17,038 nucleotides of DNA from an uncultured Bacteroidales bacterium (GCA_903929065.1 CAIYTJ010000364.1:1-17038), one strand, 5' to 3'. Shown: positions 7,801 to 17,014, counted from the first letter of the stretch. Numbers and translations are program-made. Notes: generated by a model from the letters alone, not told the origin.

Positions 7801-8454
7801 ATGAAAATAATAAATCTATCGGAAAATAATTCCGTTCTGAAACATTACCTGAAAGAGATTCGTTCGGTAAAAATTCAAAAAGATTCGATGCGTTTTCGCC
7901 GGAATATGGAGCGAATCGGTGAAATAATGGCATACGAAATCAGTAAAACCATGCGTTACAAAGCCGAGGAAGTAAAAACACCTCTTGGCATGGCACCAAC
8001 CGAAGTAATCGATGAAAAAATTGTGATTGCTACTATTCTTCGTGCGGGATTACCATTTCACACCGGTTTTCTGAGTTATTTCGATTCAGCAGAAAATGCT
8101 TTTGTATCGGCCTATCGTAAATACAAAGATGCGTTGAAATTCGATATTTTTATTGAATATATAGCCTCGCCGAATCTGGATGGAAAAACAGTAATTATTA
8201 CCGATCCCATGTTGGCGACAGGTAGTTCTATGGAGCTGGCTTACGGAGCATTACTTACCAAAGGAAAACCGGCTCATATTCATATTGCAACCGTAATTTC
8301 GAGCCAGGTGGCGATTGATTATGTGGCATCCCATTTCCCCGAAACTAAAACCACCGTTTGGGCAGCGGCCATTGACCCTGAGTTGAACGAACATTCGTAT
8401 ATTATTCCGGGATTGGGTGATGCAGGCGATTTGGCTTACGGGGAGAAATTGTAA
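7801..8454 (+). CDS. upp: Uracil phosphoribosyltransferase
   Basis: This 217-residue cytoplasmic enzyme converts uracil and PRPP to UMP and pyrophosphate for pyrimidine salvage. ATILRAGLPF near residue 79 is an early family landmark. The PRPP-binding loop is IITDPMLATGSSMELA near 131-146. The uracil-binding C-terminus, PGLGDAGDLAYGE (203-215), is the Upp hallmark; Bacteroidota forms commonly end in DLAYG where enteric forms have a Phe-Gly-Thr ending. Length is normal. The ATG lies 3 bp after the ligase stop, which indicates co-transcription. A terminator follows 20 bp after the stop, so this is the end of the proC-regulator-ligase-upp run. Confidence 0.95.
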   Translation: MKIINLSENNSVLKHYLKEIRSVKIQKDSMRFRRNMERIGEIMAYEISKTMRYKAEEVKTPLGMAPTEVIDEKIVIATILRAGLPFHTGFLSYFDSAENAFVSAYRKYKDALKFDIFIEYIASPNLDGKTVIITDPMLATGSSMELAYGALLTKGKPAHIHIATVISSQVAIDYVASHFPETKTTVWAAAIDPELNEHSYIIPGLGDAGDLAYGEKL

Positions 8455-8473
8455 CTGAAATACAGTCTATTTC

Positions 8474-8510
8474 AAAACAGGCTGATTCAAACGATTGAAT
8501 CAGCCTGTTT
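8474..8510. terminator. Bidirectional terminator between convergent genes
   Basis: The arms at 8475-8490 and 8495-8510 form a perfect 16-bp stem with the loop ACGA. On the plus strand it closes in TTT; on the minus strand the equivalent end is TTTT. The U-tracts are short but the stem is strong. It sits 20 bp after upp and 6 bp beyond the stop of the minus-strand gene, so it can serve both. Confidence 0.88.
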
Positions 8511-8516
8511 CCATCA

Positions 8517-9152
8517 TTACAAAACCTTAAAAAACAACTTCTTTATCCCTGCATAGCCGGCAATCAATACCAAAAGCAAGCTGATACCATCACCAATCGG
8601 TAAGCTGCCCAATGGATTTGGATCGACACCCGGATGGGTACCTCCACCGGTGCCATTATTATCGGTATTAGCATTCTGTTTGGTGGTTCCAACTGTATTA
8701 GTATGTGTGGAGTTAAGCTTTGTGTTGATAGACACATAGCCGCCCATTTGCACTCCTGAACCACTTTTTGAACCTTTACCACCCGATGCAATGGCCAAAT
8801 CACCTGAAGTGCCACCCGCATGACCTGCATTTTGTTCCTGATTCATAGCAGAATAAGTTCCATCAGCAAACCGCCTGTTCATTCCACTATATGTGCTTTC
8901 GCTGAATTTACGGCCTTTGCCTTCTGCATTTACCAGCGCAAAATCAACAAGATCATATTGATGGGTTCGTGCTATTAAACGGGCATTTTTGAATTTTCCG
9001 TTTAAATCTACTCCAATACTCGTTAAAGCCTGATTAGCGGCTTTGGTTGTAACACCACTAAAGGAGTTTCTCAAGGGAGTAAACGGCAGTGCCAAAATTA
9101 CACTTGCTACAGTTAATACACCCAGAATTACAATGTTTATACCCTTTTTCAT
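8517..9152 (-). CDS. Small exported protein with PID-CTERM-like C-terminal sorting tail
   Basis: A 211-residue protein not identified by overall similarity. The start MKKG is followed by a hydrophobic segment at about 6-23 (signal peptide or membrane anchor). Residues about 85-185 are low-complexity and rich in Gly, Ser, Asn and Thr, with a near-repeat TYSGMN/TYSAMN at about 87-103. The C-terminus is a short tripartite tail: Pro-containing motif LGSLPIGDG, a hydrophobic helix (ISLLLVLIAGYAGI) and a basic end (KKLFFK). This closely resembles the Bacteroidota tail VPIDGG-hydrophobic-KK that I know as PID-CTERM, presumed to guide envelope sorting. The ATG lies 12 bp after the stop of the giant secreted gene, so they are probably one operon, ended by the shared hairpin at 8475-8510. 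Its role is unknown; it may help localise or anchor the giant protein. Confidence 0.85.
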   Translation of the reverse strand: MKKGINIVILGVLTVASVILALPFTPLRNSFSGVTTKAANQALTSIGVDLNGKFKNARLIARTHQYDLVDFALVNAEGKGRKFSESTYSGMNRRFADGTYSAMNQEQNAGHAGGTSGDLAIASGGKGSKSGSGVQMGGYVSINTKLNSTHTNTVGTTKQNANTDNNGTGGGTHPGVDPNPLGSLPIGDGISLLLVLIAGYAGIKKLFFKVL

Positions 9153-9164
9153 CGTCGTATATTT

Positions 9165-12100
9165 TTAGCGAATAATGATTTTTTCTGTTGTCTTTTCATT
9201 TTCTGTGGTTGCTTTGGCAGAATAAACCCCGGAAGGTAAATCCTGCGTCGAAATGGTTGTAATTCCATTAGGGCTGAAAGTACCGGATTTTACAACCCGA
9301 CCGGCCATGTTATAAAGAATGAAATCGCCTGTCAACGGACTTTTGTTTTGAATAAACATATAATCCTTGCTGCCGAATACATTAACCTGTTTCATTGCTT
9401 GTTCCTGATTCAACGATTTACTTTCGGTGACTATTTTGAACCGGTTGTTCAATGGTGAATTTGCAACAGCATCAAAGGTATATACCGAACCACTCAGGGT
9501 TATATCAATGGTTTTATTGTCAACCAAATCCATTAGAAATATCGAGGAATAAGTTGTTTCCTGATTTTCGTGATTAAAGGTGAGTTTGTACCTCGAATCA
9601 CCAGCCGGCTGAAATGCCAACACCGTTTCATTCATATTATTCACCGCATCAATCTGATAATTTCCATCCTCTTCGACCGCGAATAATCGGGCCGTTTGTG
9701 TACTTCCTGCAATCTTACGCCCATCCCAGCCATTGTCAAACTTCCGGGTACATGCTGGATTGGTAAAAATCCACATTTGATCCGTGAAATGATCACTCTC
9801 CATATCAATACGAGTCGATACATTAGTCTGTACTTCTGCTTCAACAAATCGTTTTACGCGCTGCATACTGGTGTCCAATTTTAATGACGTCACATAAGGA
9901 ATGGTTACTGAGCCAGTTGCTGCGGTGGCTTTTACCAAAAATCCCTGCATGGATGGGATTTGTCCCGGAACTCCGTTTTTCCCGGCAGCATTTTTTGAAG
10001 CAGCTATATGCTGACCGCGTCCTTTACCGGGAACATTTTGTCCCTGACTATTTAACCACTGCTGATACGTTCCGGTATTGTACTGATAAACGGCTTGTTC
10101 GGTATTTGGGCCAAAGGTTATGGATGAAATATCTACACCGGCTGTATACGGATTTCCAAGAACCTGTTGTCCGGCAAAAATAGCTCCATCGGAATATGGC
10201 AGTATTTTAGTAAAATCTTCATGTACCAATTCACCTGAAAAAGTATATGTGGTTGGATTTTGCTGAACTAATTCATAACCCTGTCCGGCGGTTAATATCG
10301 AACTTGCATCCTGATACAAAGTTGTTCCATCATTTTGCCGCACCCAAACATCGTAATAATCAATCACTGATTCATCCCAACCTCTTACAAAACAGCTGTT
10401 GAAGTTAAAGGTGTTGCCTGCTGTGATTTGTTTTACAGGAATACCAAAGAACTGCCAGTTGTATTTACTGTTTACCGGTTGACTTAAATCCCAGAATGCT
10501 TTCGAATACATTTCCACCGAACCATTAATTGTACCGGTTCCCCATGTCAATGTTCCATTAGGCAAAGTTGAACTGGATTTTACCAGCAAGGCACTTGCAG
10601 CACCGTTATTTACAAAAGGTCCAATAACATTCAACGAATGAGCCGGATTGATAGTCAGTTTCGGCGTTTTTCCATTATGCGGAGCATAAATGGTGAGGTT
10701 ATTACTTTCGGCGGCATTGGTAACCACACAATTTCCATCAATGTAAACCAACACTGCCGTATGAAGTGCTGCTGTCGGAATGGTATCGTGATCCCAGCGT
10801 GCGGTTGTGTTCCAGGATTCCTGAGTGTAAACGCCGTTTGTATTATAGAATGTGGTGGTTGGCCATGGAACAAAAGTTGTAGGGTTTATGGCTCCGATAA
10901 CATTTGTCAGATAGCTTTGTGAACCGGCACTTCCATTGTATTCAAAGGCCTGAACGGTATATGTTTTTCCCGGATACAATCCGGTAACAAAAACTGAAGT
11001 TCCGCTTCCATCATAAATACTGTAATAGCCCGAAGAACCCAACTGGTCACCTTTATATTGCCAGTTAGTTGAAGGTGCATAAGTAGTATTATTTGCCGGA
11101 TTCGTTATTGCACCGGTTCCTTCTTTCATAAATACGACACGGGAACTCATACTTCCTTTCGACCAATTAATTGTCGCAGTTGTAAATGTCGGAGTTGGTG
11201 AAATATCATAAGTCTGAACATCGCCATTTGGAATAACGTTGATTATAACTTCAGCCTGAGCACATAACACGGGTGTTCCGGTATCGCAAATTTCGTACGT
11301 TAAACTTGCTGTTCCATTAAAACCTGCATTTGGAACATAAGTAACTTTTCCCGTAGAAGTATTTACCGACCAGTTTCCAAAACTATTCGTTATACTGGTT
11401 TGTATGCCTGGTGTTGAGGGATCTAAATCAATTTTTGAAGCAAGCAACGTATTATCCGGATCGGAATCATTTGCCAATAAACTATTTGTCAAAGTAACGG
11501 TTACTCCCTGATTAGTTGTTCCTAAATCGTTGACCGCAACCGGCGGGCAGTTTTTCATAATAGTCACTTCGTCATAATTTGAACAGACGCCATTGGTCGA
11601 TGTCCAACGATAGACATAGGTTCCTGCCACAATACCGGTGATGGTTGTTGTGGGTGAACCCGGAGTTGTGATTGCACCACCCGATGGTCCGCTGATTTTA
11701 GTCCACAGACCTGAACCAACCGTAACAGCATCAGCCGCCATAGTTGCTGAAGTTGAACAAATTGTTTGATCCGGTCCTGCATTGGCAGTAGTTGGAGGCA
11801 CATCATTAATGATTTTTGTTTCATCGTATTGTGTACAAGCACCATTGGTTGCAGTCCAACGGAAAACATACGTTCCGGTTGTCACATTTGTAACTGTTGA
11901 TGTAGCCAGGCTTGCATTGGTTATGGTAGCGGTATTTGGTCCACTAATCTGTGACCATGAACCCGTTCCGACAGTTATCGCATTTCCTGCCAATGTAAAT
12001 GTCGTAGCGTTACATACTTCCTGATCAGTACCGGCATTTGGCATAGTTGGCGTATTATCAATGGTAACAACTACATCGTCAGTACTTGGATTGCACGGTC

Positions 12101-15100
12101 CGTTTGTAATTGTCCAACGGAAAGTATACGAGCCAACATCCGTACCTAAAATGGCTGTTGTAGGTGAAGTCGGACTTGAAATAACAGCGGTATTTCCTGC
12201 AATCTGAGTCCAGACTCCGGTTCCAACAGTTGGTGTATTTCCGGCCAGATTCAACGGAGCATACAGACAGGAATGAAAATCAGAACCTGCATTTGCCACT
12301 GTTGGTGAAGCATAAACCACAAGATTCATTTGATCTGAAAGAACACAAGTTCCTAATGTGGCAGTCCACTGAAATACATAGGTGCCGACTGACAACCCTG
12401 TTATTGTAGAAGTAGGACTTGTTGCATCGGTAATAATACAACCTGGTCCACTAACCTGTGTCCATAATCCTGCTCCCGCCATAATTGGATTTCCTGCCAA
12501 TGTTGCCGAAGTTGAACCACATATTGTTTGATCAACACCTGCATTCGGAGTAGTGGGATTATCAAATACAGTAATAGATACATCAGCCGAACTTGGGGTA
12601 CAAATTCCATCCGATACAGTCCATCTAAACACATAAGTTCCTGTTATTAAACCGGTCATTGTTGTTGTAGCACTTACAGTTGAAGTAATAGCTGCCGTAT
12701 TGGGGCCACTTACCTGAGTCCAAACTCCACCGCCTGTTGTTGGTGCTGTAGCAGCCATTGTTGCCACTGTACCGCAGACATGTGTCTGATTCGAACCAGC
12801 ATTGGCAGTTGCCACATTATCAATTTTTATCACCACCTGATCGGCACTTGTACAAGTACCATTGGTTATTCTCCACTCATAGACATAACTTCCTGCTGTA
12901 GCATGAGTCCCTGTAACTCCAACAGTTGCTGTTGGACTGGATGCACTGGATAATGTAGGTGTATTTGGTCCTGAAATTCTAGTCCAGGCACCAGTGCCTG
13001 TCGTTGGAGTATTAGCAGTCATAGTCCAGGAAGTTACATTACAATATTCTTTGTCGCCTCCGGCATTAGCTATTGTCGGGAAAGCAGAAACAGTAACATG
13101 CGTATCAGCGGATGAAGAACAACCCGGAGCACTTATAGTATATCTAAAAGTGTATTGACCTGCGCCTGCAACCAAATCAGAAGCTACAGCTGTAGATGGA
13201 GAAGTTGTCGTTATGGTAGCAATAGTAGGTGTTGTACCAACCTGAGTCCAGGTACCTGTACTCGAAACATTTCCGGTCAGATTGGTAGAAGTTACATCAC
13301 AGAGTGTCTGATCGGTTCCGGCTGTTGCAGTCGGGACTACCGTAATGGTCATTGTACTGGTGTAAACGCCGCAAAATGCCCCATTAAAACTATTCCAGCC
13401 GAATGTATAGGTTCCGGTGGTTAACCCTGTAACCGTTGTAGTTGGTGATGCGGTATTAGTTATTGTCGGAACATTCGGCCCATCAATTGTTGACCAGTAA
13501 CCGTTACCGGCAGTAATTGTATTAGCAGCCATAGTTGCAGTTGTAATGCCGCAAAGTGATTGGTTTGGCCCTGCAGACGGAGTTGTTGGCGGTGTAGAAA
13601 CATACAGTATAACATCATCGTAATTTGATGAACATGCTCCGTTTGTAATTGTCCACCGGAAAGTATAAACTCCTGCCGAAAGATTTGTAACTGTTGATGT
13701 TGGACTGGTTGCATTGGTAATTACCGGCCCTCCTGCTCCTGTAACCTGAGTCCATGTTCCGGTTCCTACAAGAGCTGTATTTCCTGCCAATGTTGCCGTA
13801 GTTCCGCAGATGGTTTGATCAGTGCCTGCATTGGCAACGGTTGCATTGGCAGATATTGTAATGACCATGGTATCGCGGGTTATTGTACACGCATTTCGTT
13901 CAATGGACCATTCAAACTTATAAGTTCCGTTTGACATTCCGGTTACCGTTGAATTATAGGCTGTTGGGTTTGTGATGGTTGCAGCACCTCCCGATATCTT
14001 TGTCCATGTTCCAGTACCGGGTGTTGGATTATTACCCGCTAATGTTGCCGTAGTTGTTCCCGACGCTAAACACTGATCGACACCCGCATTCGAAGCGATA
14101 GGTCCTAATATGGCACTGGTTGTGATAACTACATTATCGGCAGATGAACCGCAGGAATTTGAAATAGTCCAGGTAAACGTGTAAACCGTACTGGGTGACA
14201 AACCGGTAACAGTTGCAGTGGGTGAATTTACATCACTAAATACCACACCCGATGATGGTGAAACAGTCCACTTACCTGTTTCATTTAAACTGGGCGTATT
14301 GGCAGCTAAATAAGTTGGTGTAGTGCTACAAACCGATTGATCGGGTCCGGCATTGGCAACTGTTGGTGTGATGGATGAAACTTTTACACTTACATCTGCC
14401 TGATTGGTTGCACACTTTGGCCCTCCGGTAATTGTCCATCTAAATGAATAACTTCCATTTGTCAGCCCGGAGATAGGACATATTGCCAAAAGCGGATTTG
14501 CGATGGTTGCCATATTTGGTCCGCTTACCTGTGACCATGAACCTGTTCCAATAGATGGGGTATTCCCAACTAACGAAGTATTGGTTACTGTACAAGCCAG
14601 AATTTGACCAGATCCGGCATTCGAAGCGGTAGGAGTCTGTGATGTAACCACCGTAATATCATCGTAAACCGTTGAACACATGGAACCTGTTCCATCCGTT
14701 CTCTTAATCCTTACCACATAGGTTCCAGCCACAGTTAATCCGGTTAGCGATAGCGGGCTACCTGCAGTAACGTATGAGGATGGTATAGTTGGATAAGTTG
14801 GTGTTGTTGGGCCGCTGATAATGCTGTAAGTATTCGCGCCTCCTGTTCCTGAAGAAGTATAAGTAATTGAAGCTGTCGTTACACCACAGTTTAACAACAT
14901 TGGTTTAGCCGATGTGATGCTTAATGACTGGGTAGTACCGTAAGTAATATTTATTCCTTTTGAATTTGAACATCCGGTAGCTGTATATACTATTGTATAA
15001 GTAAATGTATAGGTTGACGAACCGTTTAAGCCGGTAACACTGGTGGTAACACTATTAGGACTTACAATGGTTGGCCCGGCAGGTCCGGCAGTTTGTGTCC

Positions 15101-16109
15101 ATGTTCCGGTTTCACCTGTTTTAGGAGTGGAACCTATCAGCACCACTTCCGTTCGACCATCGCAGAAAGGCAAGGTTGGATTTCCGCTGATAGTTGCAGC
15201 AGCAGCTGTTACAGCACCTACCGGTGTTCCTACAATAATATTTACAGTAGCCGAACCATTTACGCAAGGACCGGTTACCGTCCATCTCAATACATAAGTT
15301 CCGGGAATTAAATTTGAAATGGCAGAGTTGTTTAACGCTGTATTGGTAATGGTTGGATTATTAGGGCCAGAAACAACCGTCCATTTACCTCCCTGTCCAC
15401 CGGTACCATCGCCGGCATAACTACCAGCCAGTGTTGTAGAAGTAGTGGTATTAAAACAAGTGGTTAATGTCTGGTCAGTGCCGGCGGTAACCGGAGTTGC
15501 AGGAGCCAACTTGGTAATAAGCACATCATCGGAGCTTGTACAACCTGTGGTTGAATTCGTAATTGTCCAACGCAAGGTGGCAACACCCGACGAACCGGAA
15601 ACTAATTTAAAAGTAGAAGTTGGAGAACTTGCAGTGGTAATGGTCAACCCCGTACCACCCGATACGATGGACCAGGCTCCTGTTTCACCTGTTCCTACAG
15701 CATTACCGGCAAGTGTTCCGGCAGGATTACCTGTACAAACAGCAGTCTGATCGGGTCCGGCATTGGCAGTGGTCACCTTATTAACAGTTACGGTAACTTC
15801 ATCGTAAACCAATGAACCATCCTGACAATTGCTTGAAAACCGGAATTTATAGGTATTCCCTCCAATAATTCCCGTTACGGTTGTTATGAGCGAATTCGGA
15901 CTTGTTATCACAGCTGCCGGACCGCTTGTTTGACTCCATGTAGTAACCTGAGGAGCCTGAAACAGGCCGGTTACAGCTCCGGTTAGCGTTAATGTGTTAC
16001 CCGAACATATGGTTTGGTCTACATTGGCATTGACTGAGCAATTCTGACTGTATGCTATCGTTGTGAAAACAAAAGCAATTAATAGCAGTAGTAGTTTTTT
16101 CCCATTCAT
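9165..16109 (-). CDS. Giant multi-domain secreted protein with T9SS type A sorting domain
   Basis: A 2314-residue surface or secreted protein. Layout: signal peptide (1-22, MNGKKLLLLLIAF...AYSQ); 17 tandem Ig/PKD-like modules of about 84-97 residues (23-1520), each opening with AG.DQ..C or a variant; a cadherin-like module starting PPVAVND (about 1522-1628, with LLANDSD and a GKVTYVPNAGFNG segment); an FnIII-like module (about 1629-1735, ending in GLYPGKTYTVQAFEYNG); a beta-rich region without a recognised fold (about 1740-2240); and a T9SS type A sorting domain (about 2242-2314, with FILYNMAGRVVKSG, LPSGVYSA and KIIIR). It should cross the inner membrane by Sec and the outer membrane by T9SS. 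I saw no catalytic domain, so adhesin or filament is the likeliest role, but that is inference. It is first in the operon with the PID-tail protein. Confidence 0.93.
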   Translation of the reverse strand: MNGKKLLLLLIAFVFTTIAYSQNCSVNANVDQTICSGNTLTLTGAVTGLFQAPQVTTWSQTSGPAAVITSPNSLITTVTGIIGGNTYKFRFSSNCQDGSLVYDEVTVTVNKVTTANAGPDQTAVCTGNPAGTLAGNAVGTGETGAWSIVSGGTGLTITTASSPTSTFKLVSGSSGVATLRWTITNSTTGCTSSDDVLITKLAPATPVTAGTDQTLTTCFNTTTSTTLAGSYAGDGTGGQGGKWTVVSGPNNPTITNTALNNSAISNLIPGTYVLRWTVTGPCVNGSATVNIIVGTPVGAVTAAAATISGNPTLPFCDGRTEVVLIGSTPKTGETGTWTQTAGPAGPTIVSPNSVTTSVTGLNGSSTYTFTYTIVYTATGCSNSKGINITYGTTQSLSITSAKPMLLNCGVTTASITYTSSGTGGANTYSIISGPTTPTYPTIPSSYVTAGSPLSLTGLTVAGTYVVRIKRTDGTGSMCSTVYDDITVVTSQTPTASNAGSGQILACTVTNTSLVGNTPSIGTGSWSQVSGPNMATIANPLLAICPISGLTNGSYSFRWTITGGPKCATNQADVSVKVSSITPTVANAGPDQSVCSTTPTYLAANTPSLNETGKWTVSPSSGVVFSDVNSPTATVTGLSPSTVYTFTWTISNSCGSSADNVVITTSAILGPIASNAGVDQCLASGTTTATLAGNNPTPGTGTWTKISGGAATITNPTAYNSTVTGMSNGTYKFEWSIERNACTITRDTMVITISANATVANAGTDQTICGTTATLAGNTALVGTGTWTQVTGAGGPVITNATSPTSTVTNLSAGVYTFRWTITNGACSSNYDDVILYVSTPPTTPSAGPNQSLCGITTATMAANTITAGNGYWSTIDGPNVPTITNTASPTTTVTGLTTGTYTFGWNSFNGAFCGVYTSTMTITVVPTATAGTDQTLCDVTSTNLTGNVSSTGTWTQVGTTPTIATITTTSPSTAVASDLVAGAGQYTFRYTISAPGCSSSADTHVTVSAFPTIANAGGDKEYCNVTSWTMTANTPTTGTGAWTRISGPNTPTLSSASSPTATVGVTGTHATAGSYVYEWRITNGTCTSADQVVIKIDNVATANAGSNQTHVCGTVATMAATAPTTGGGVWTQVSGPNTAAITSTVSATTTMTGLITGTYVFRWTVSDGICTPSSADVSITVFDNPTTPNAGVDQTICGSTSATLAGNPIMAGAGLWTQVSGPGCIITDATSPTSTITGLSVGTYVFQWTATLGTCVLSDQMNLVVYASPTVANAGSDFHSCLYAPLNLAGNTPTVGTGVWTQIAGNTAVISSPTSPTTAILGTDVGSYTFRWTITNGPCNPSTDDVVVTIDNTPTMPNAGTDQEVCNATTFTLAGNAITVGTGSWSQISGPNTATITNASLATSTVTNVTTGTYVFRWTATNGACTQYDETKIINDVPPTTANAGPDQTICSTSATMAADAVTVGSGLWTKISGPSGGAITTPGSPTTTITGIVAGTYVYRWTSTNGVCSNYDEVTIMKNCPPVAVNDLGTTNQGVTVTLTNSLLANDSDPDNTLLASKIDLDPSTPGIQTSITNSFGNWSVNTSTGKVTYVPNAGFNGTASLTYEICDTGTPVLCAQAEVIINVIPNGDVQTYDISPTPTFTTATINWSKGSMSSRVVFMKEGTGAITNPANNTTYAPSTNWQYKGDQLGSSGYYSIYDGSGTSVFVTGLYPGKTYTVQAFEYNGSAGSQSYLTNVIGAINPTTFVPWPTTTFYNTNGVYTQESWNTTARWDHDTIPTAALHTAVLVYIDGNCVVTNAAESNNLTIYAPHNGKTPKLTINPAHSLNVIGPFVNNGAASALLVKSSSTLPNGTLTWGTGTINGSVEMYSKAFWDLSQPVNSKYNWQFFGIPVKQITAGNTFNFNSCFVRGWDESVIDYYDVWVRQNDGTTLYQDASSILTAGQGYELVQQNPTTYTFSGELVHEDFTKILPYSDGAIFAGQQVLGNPYTAGVDISSITFGPNTEQAVYQYNTGTYQQWLNSQGQNVPGKGRGQHIAASKNAAGKNGVPGQIPSMQGFLVKATAATGSVTIPYVTSLKLDTSMQRVKRFVEAEVQTNVSTRIDMESDHFTDQMWIFTNPACTRKFDNGWDGRKIAGSTQTARLFAVEEDGNYQIDAVNNMNETVLAFQPAGDSRYKLTFNHENQETTYSSIFLMDLVDNKTIDITLSGSVYTFDAVANSPLNNRFKIVTESKSLNQEQAMKQVNVFGSKDYMFIQNKSPLTGDFILYNMAGRVVKSGTFSPNGITTISTQDLPSGVYSAKATTENEKTTEKIIIR
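11550..16043 (-). repeat. Array of 17 Ig/PKD-like protein modules with paired cysteines
   Basis: The array runs from residue 23 to 1520 of the giant protein. A typical unit reads AGTDQTICGTTATLAGN, then GTGTWTQVTG, ITNATSPTSTVTNLSAG, YTFRWTITNGACSS and a closing beta strand. Every unit has one Cys after the opening DQ.. motif and one in the ..NG.C.. turn near its end, about 55-65 residues apart. Units 1-5 are the most divergent; units 8-17 are closest to consensus. Lengths vary from about 83 to 97 residues. The DNA is well diverged between units, so this is an old expansion rather than a fresh tandem duplication. Confidence 0.9.
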
Positions 16110-16239
16110 AATATTTTCTGATTTAATGTAATTTATAAAATAAATACGTTGGAGTTATTTTAGTATCAGGGTATCTATAAATCTAAGTTGCAAAATTGAA
16201 TGTTTTTTTAAAGTGTTTTTCTGTGGGTATTAACCGAAA

Positions 16240-16247
16240 CAAATCTA
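16240..16247 (-). promoter_or_regulatory. Candidate -7 promoter element for the giant-protein operon
   Basis: On the minus strand this reads TAGATTTG, a match to TAnnTTTG, 130 bp before the giant gene's ATG. The upstream side has TTTTATC near 16273-16280 but no exact TTTG at the expected spacing. The long leader would run through AT-rich sequence. One such match is not surprising by chance in AT-rich DNA, so confidence is low. Confidence 0.35.
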
Positions 16248-16760
16248 TATTTTTTTCTTTATTTAGATTCTTGATAAAACTCTGTAAAATTTTCTAATTA
16301 CACTGAATTAATTACTACACAACACAATACGCCGAATGTCGATATTATTTTAGTTGAATTGTTTTATTGTCATTTAATATAAAATTCAGAATTTCAACTA
16401 ATTTATTTTCAAGACTTTAAATTTCAGAATTGATGTTCTGATTGATTTTTACGGAAAAAAGACAAATAATGTAAGTTAATGTAATTAATAATTCAAATTA
16501 ACTAAAGTTGATTTATAGTGGTTTGCAATAATGTTGTTTAACCTTATAAAGCATATTATTAGCATACTTTAACCATACAATGAGATTTAACGGCATGCTA
16601 CAATACTAAATGTTGTGTTGAATTCAATTAATTATGACAGCATTTTCAACGAATCCTTGTTAATTCTACAAGCCGGTCGTTTAACAAATGGGAGGGTGTG
16701 CCAAAAATCAACAAAAAGAGATGGGAAAAACAACGGAAATATGGAGGTGAGTGGACAAAA

Positions 16761-16793
16761 AATAGGAAGAAATTTTTTAATTTTCTTCCTATT
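16761..16793. repeat. Perfect 12-bp inverted repeat (hairpin)
   Basis: AATAGGAAGAAA (16761-16772) is the exact reverse complement of TTTCTTCCTATT (16782-16793), with a 9-base AT loop. No U-tract follows on the plus strand. On the minus strand the stem is followed by a T-run (complement of 16757-16762), so it could act as a weak terminator there. With no gene end next to it, the role is uncertain. Confidence 0.5.
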
Positions 16794-16862
16794 ATAATCT
16801 TAATATTTCACCGCAACCGAACTTGATTTATCATTGGCGTTTCTTTATGCTTAAAGCAATCT

Positions 16863-16890
16863 ACTATTTATTGCTGACTGTTTATTGCTT
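16863..16890 (+). repeat. Four-unit 7-bp degenerate repeat like that before the recombinase
   Basis: Read in sevens the units are ACTATTT, ATTGCTG, ACTGTTT and ATTGCTT. Period and content (ACTGTTT, ACTGCT/ATTGCT) resemble the 1122-1156 repeat; ACTGTTT is shared exactly. It lies in the non-coding right end. Confidence 0.5.
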
Positions 16891-16900
16891 TTAGAGAACT

Positions 16901-16931
16901 ATAATTATTTATTGGTTCTGTAAATAATTAT
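16901..16931. repeat. Perfect 11-bp A/T-only inverted repeat
   Basis: ATAATTATTTA (16901-16911) and TAAATAATTAT (16921-16931) are exact reverse complements with the 9-base spacer TTGGTTCTG. An all-AT palindrome in intergenic DNA could be a regulator site or just a composition effect. Confidence 0.45.
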
Positions 16932-16983
16932 CATATAAACTATAGAACAATCACAGTATTGGAACAGATTTATCACCTAGTTG

Positions 16984-17014
16984 CATCGGACGGTCATCGG
17001 ACGGTCATCGGAGG
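16984..17014 (+). repeat. 11-bp tandem repeat near the right edge
   Basis: CATCGGACGGT occurs at 16984-16994 and 16995-17005, followed by a third, altered copy CATCGGAGGAT at 17006-17016. It is GC-rich against an AT-rich background, which makes it stand out. It lies within 55 bases of the window edge, so what it precedes is not visible. Confidence 0.8.

Noticed and set aside
9696..15750. Several open frames of 60-101 codons antisense or out of frame within the giant gene
   Set aside because: They are by-products of its repetitive Thr/Gly/Ser-rich codons; their translations are not protein-like and are unrelated to known families.
11550..16043. Regularly spaced repeats as a possible CRISPR or DNA satellite
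   Set aside because: The period is about 260 bp, the DNA units are diverged, and the repeat is conserved at protein level within one open frame.
16350..16401. 9-bp inverted repeat TTAGTTGAA/TTCAACTAA
   Set aside because: The loop is 34 bases and the region is AT-rich; a match this short is expected by chance and has no supporting context.
16615..16797. 60-codon open frame in the right-hand intergenic region
   Set aside because: No recognisable domain, AT-driven composition, no start context, and its end runs through the 12-bp hairpin; more likely chance.
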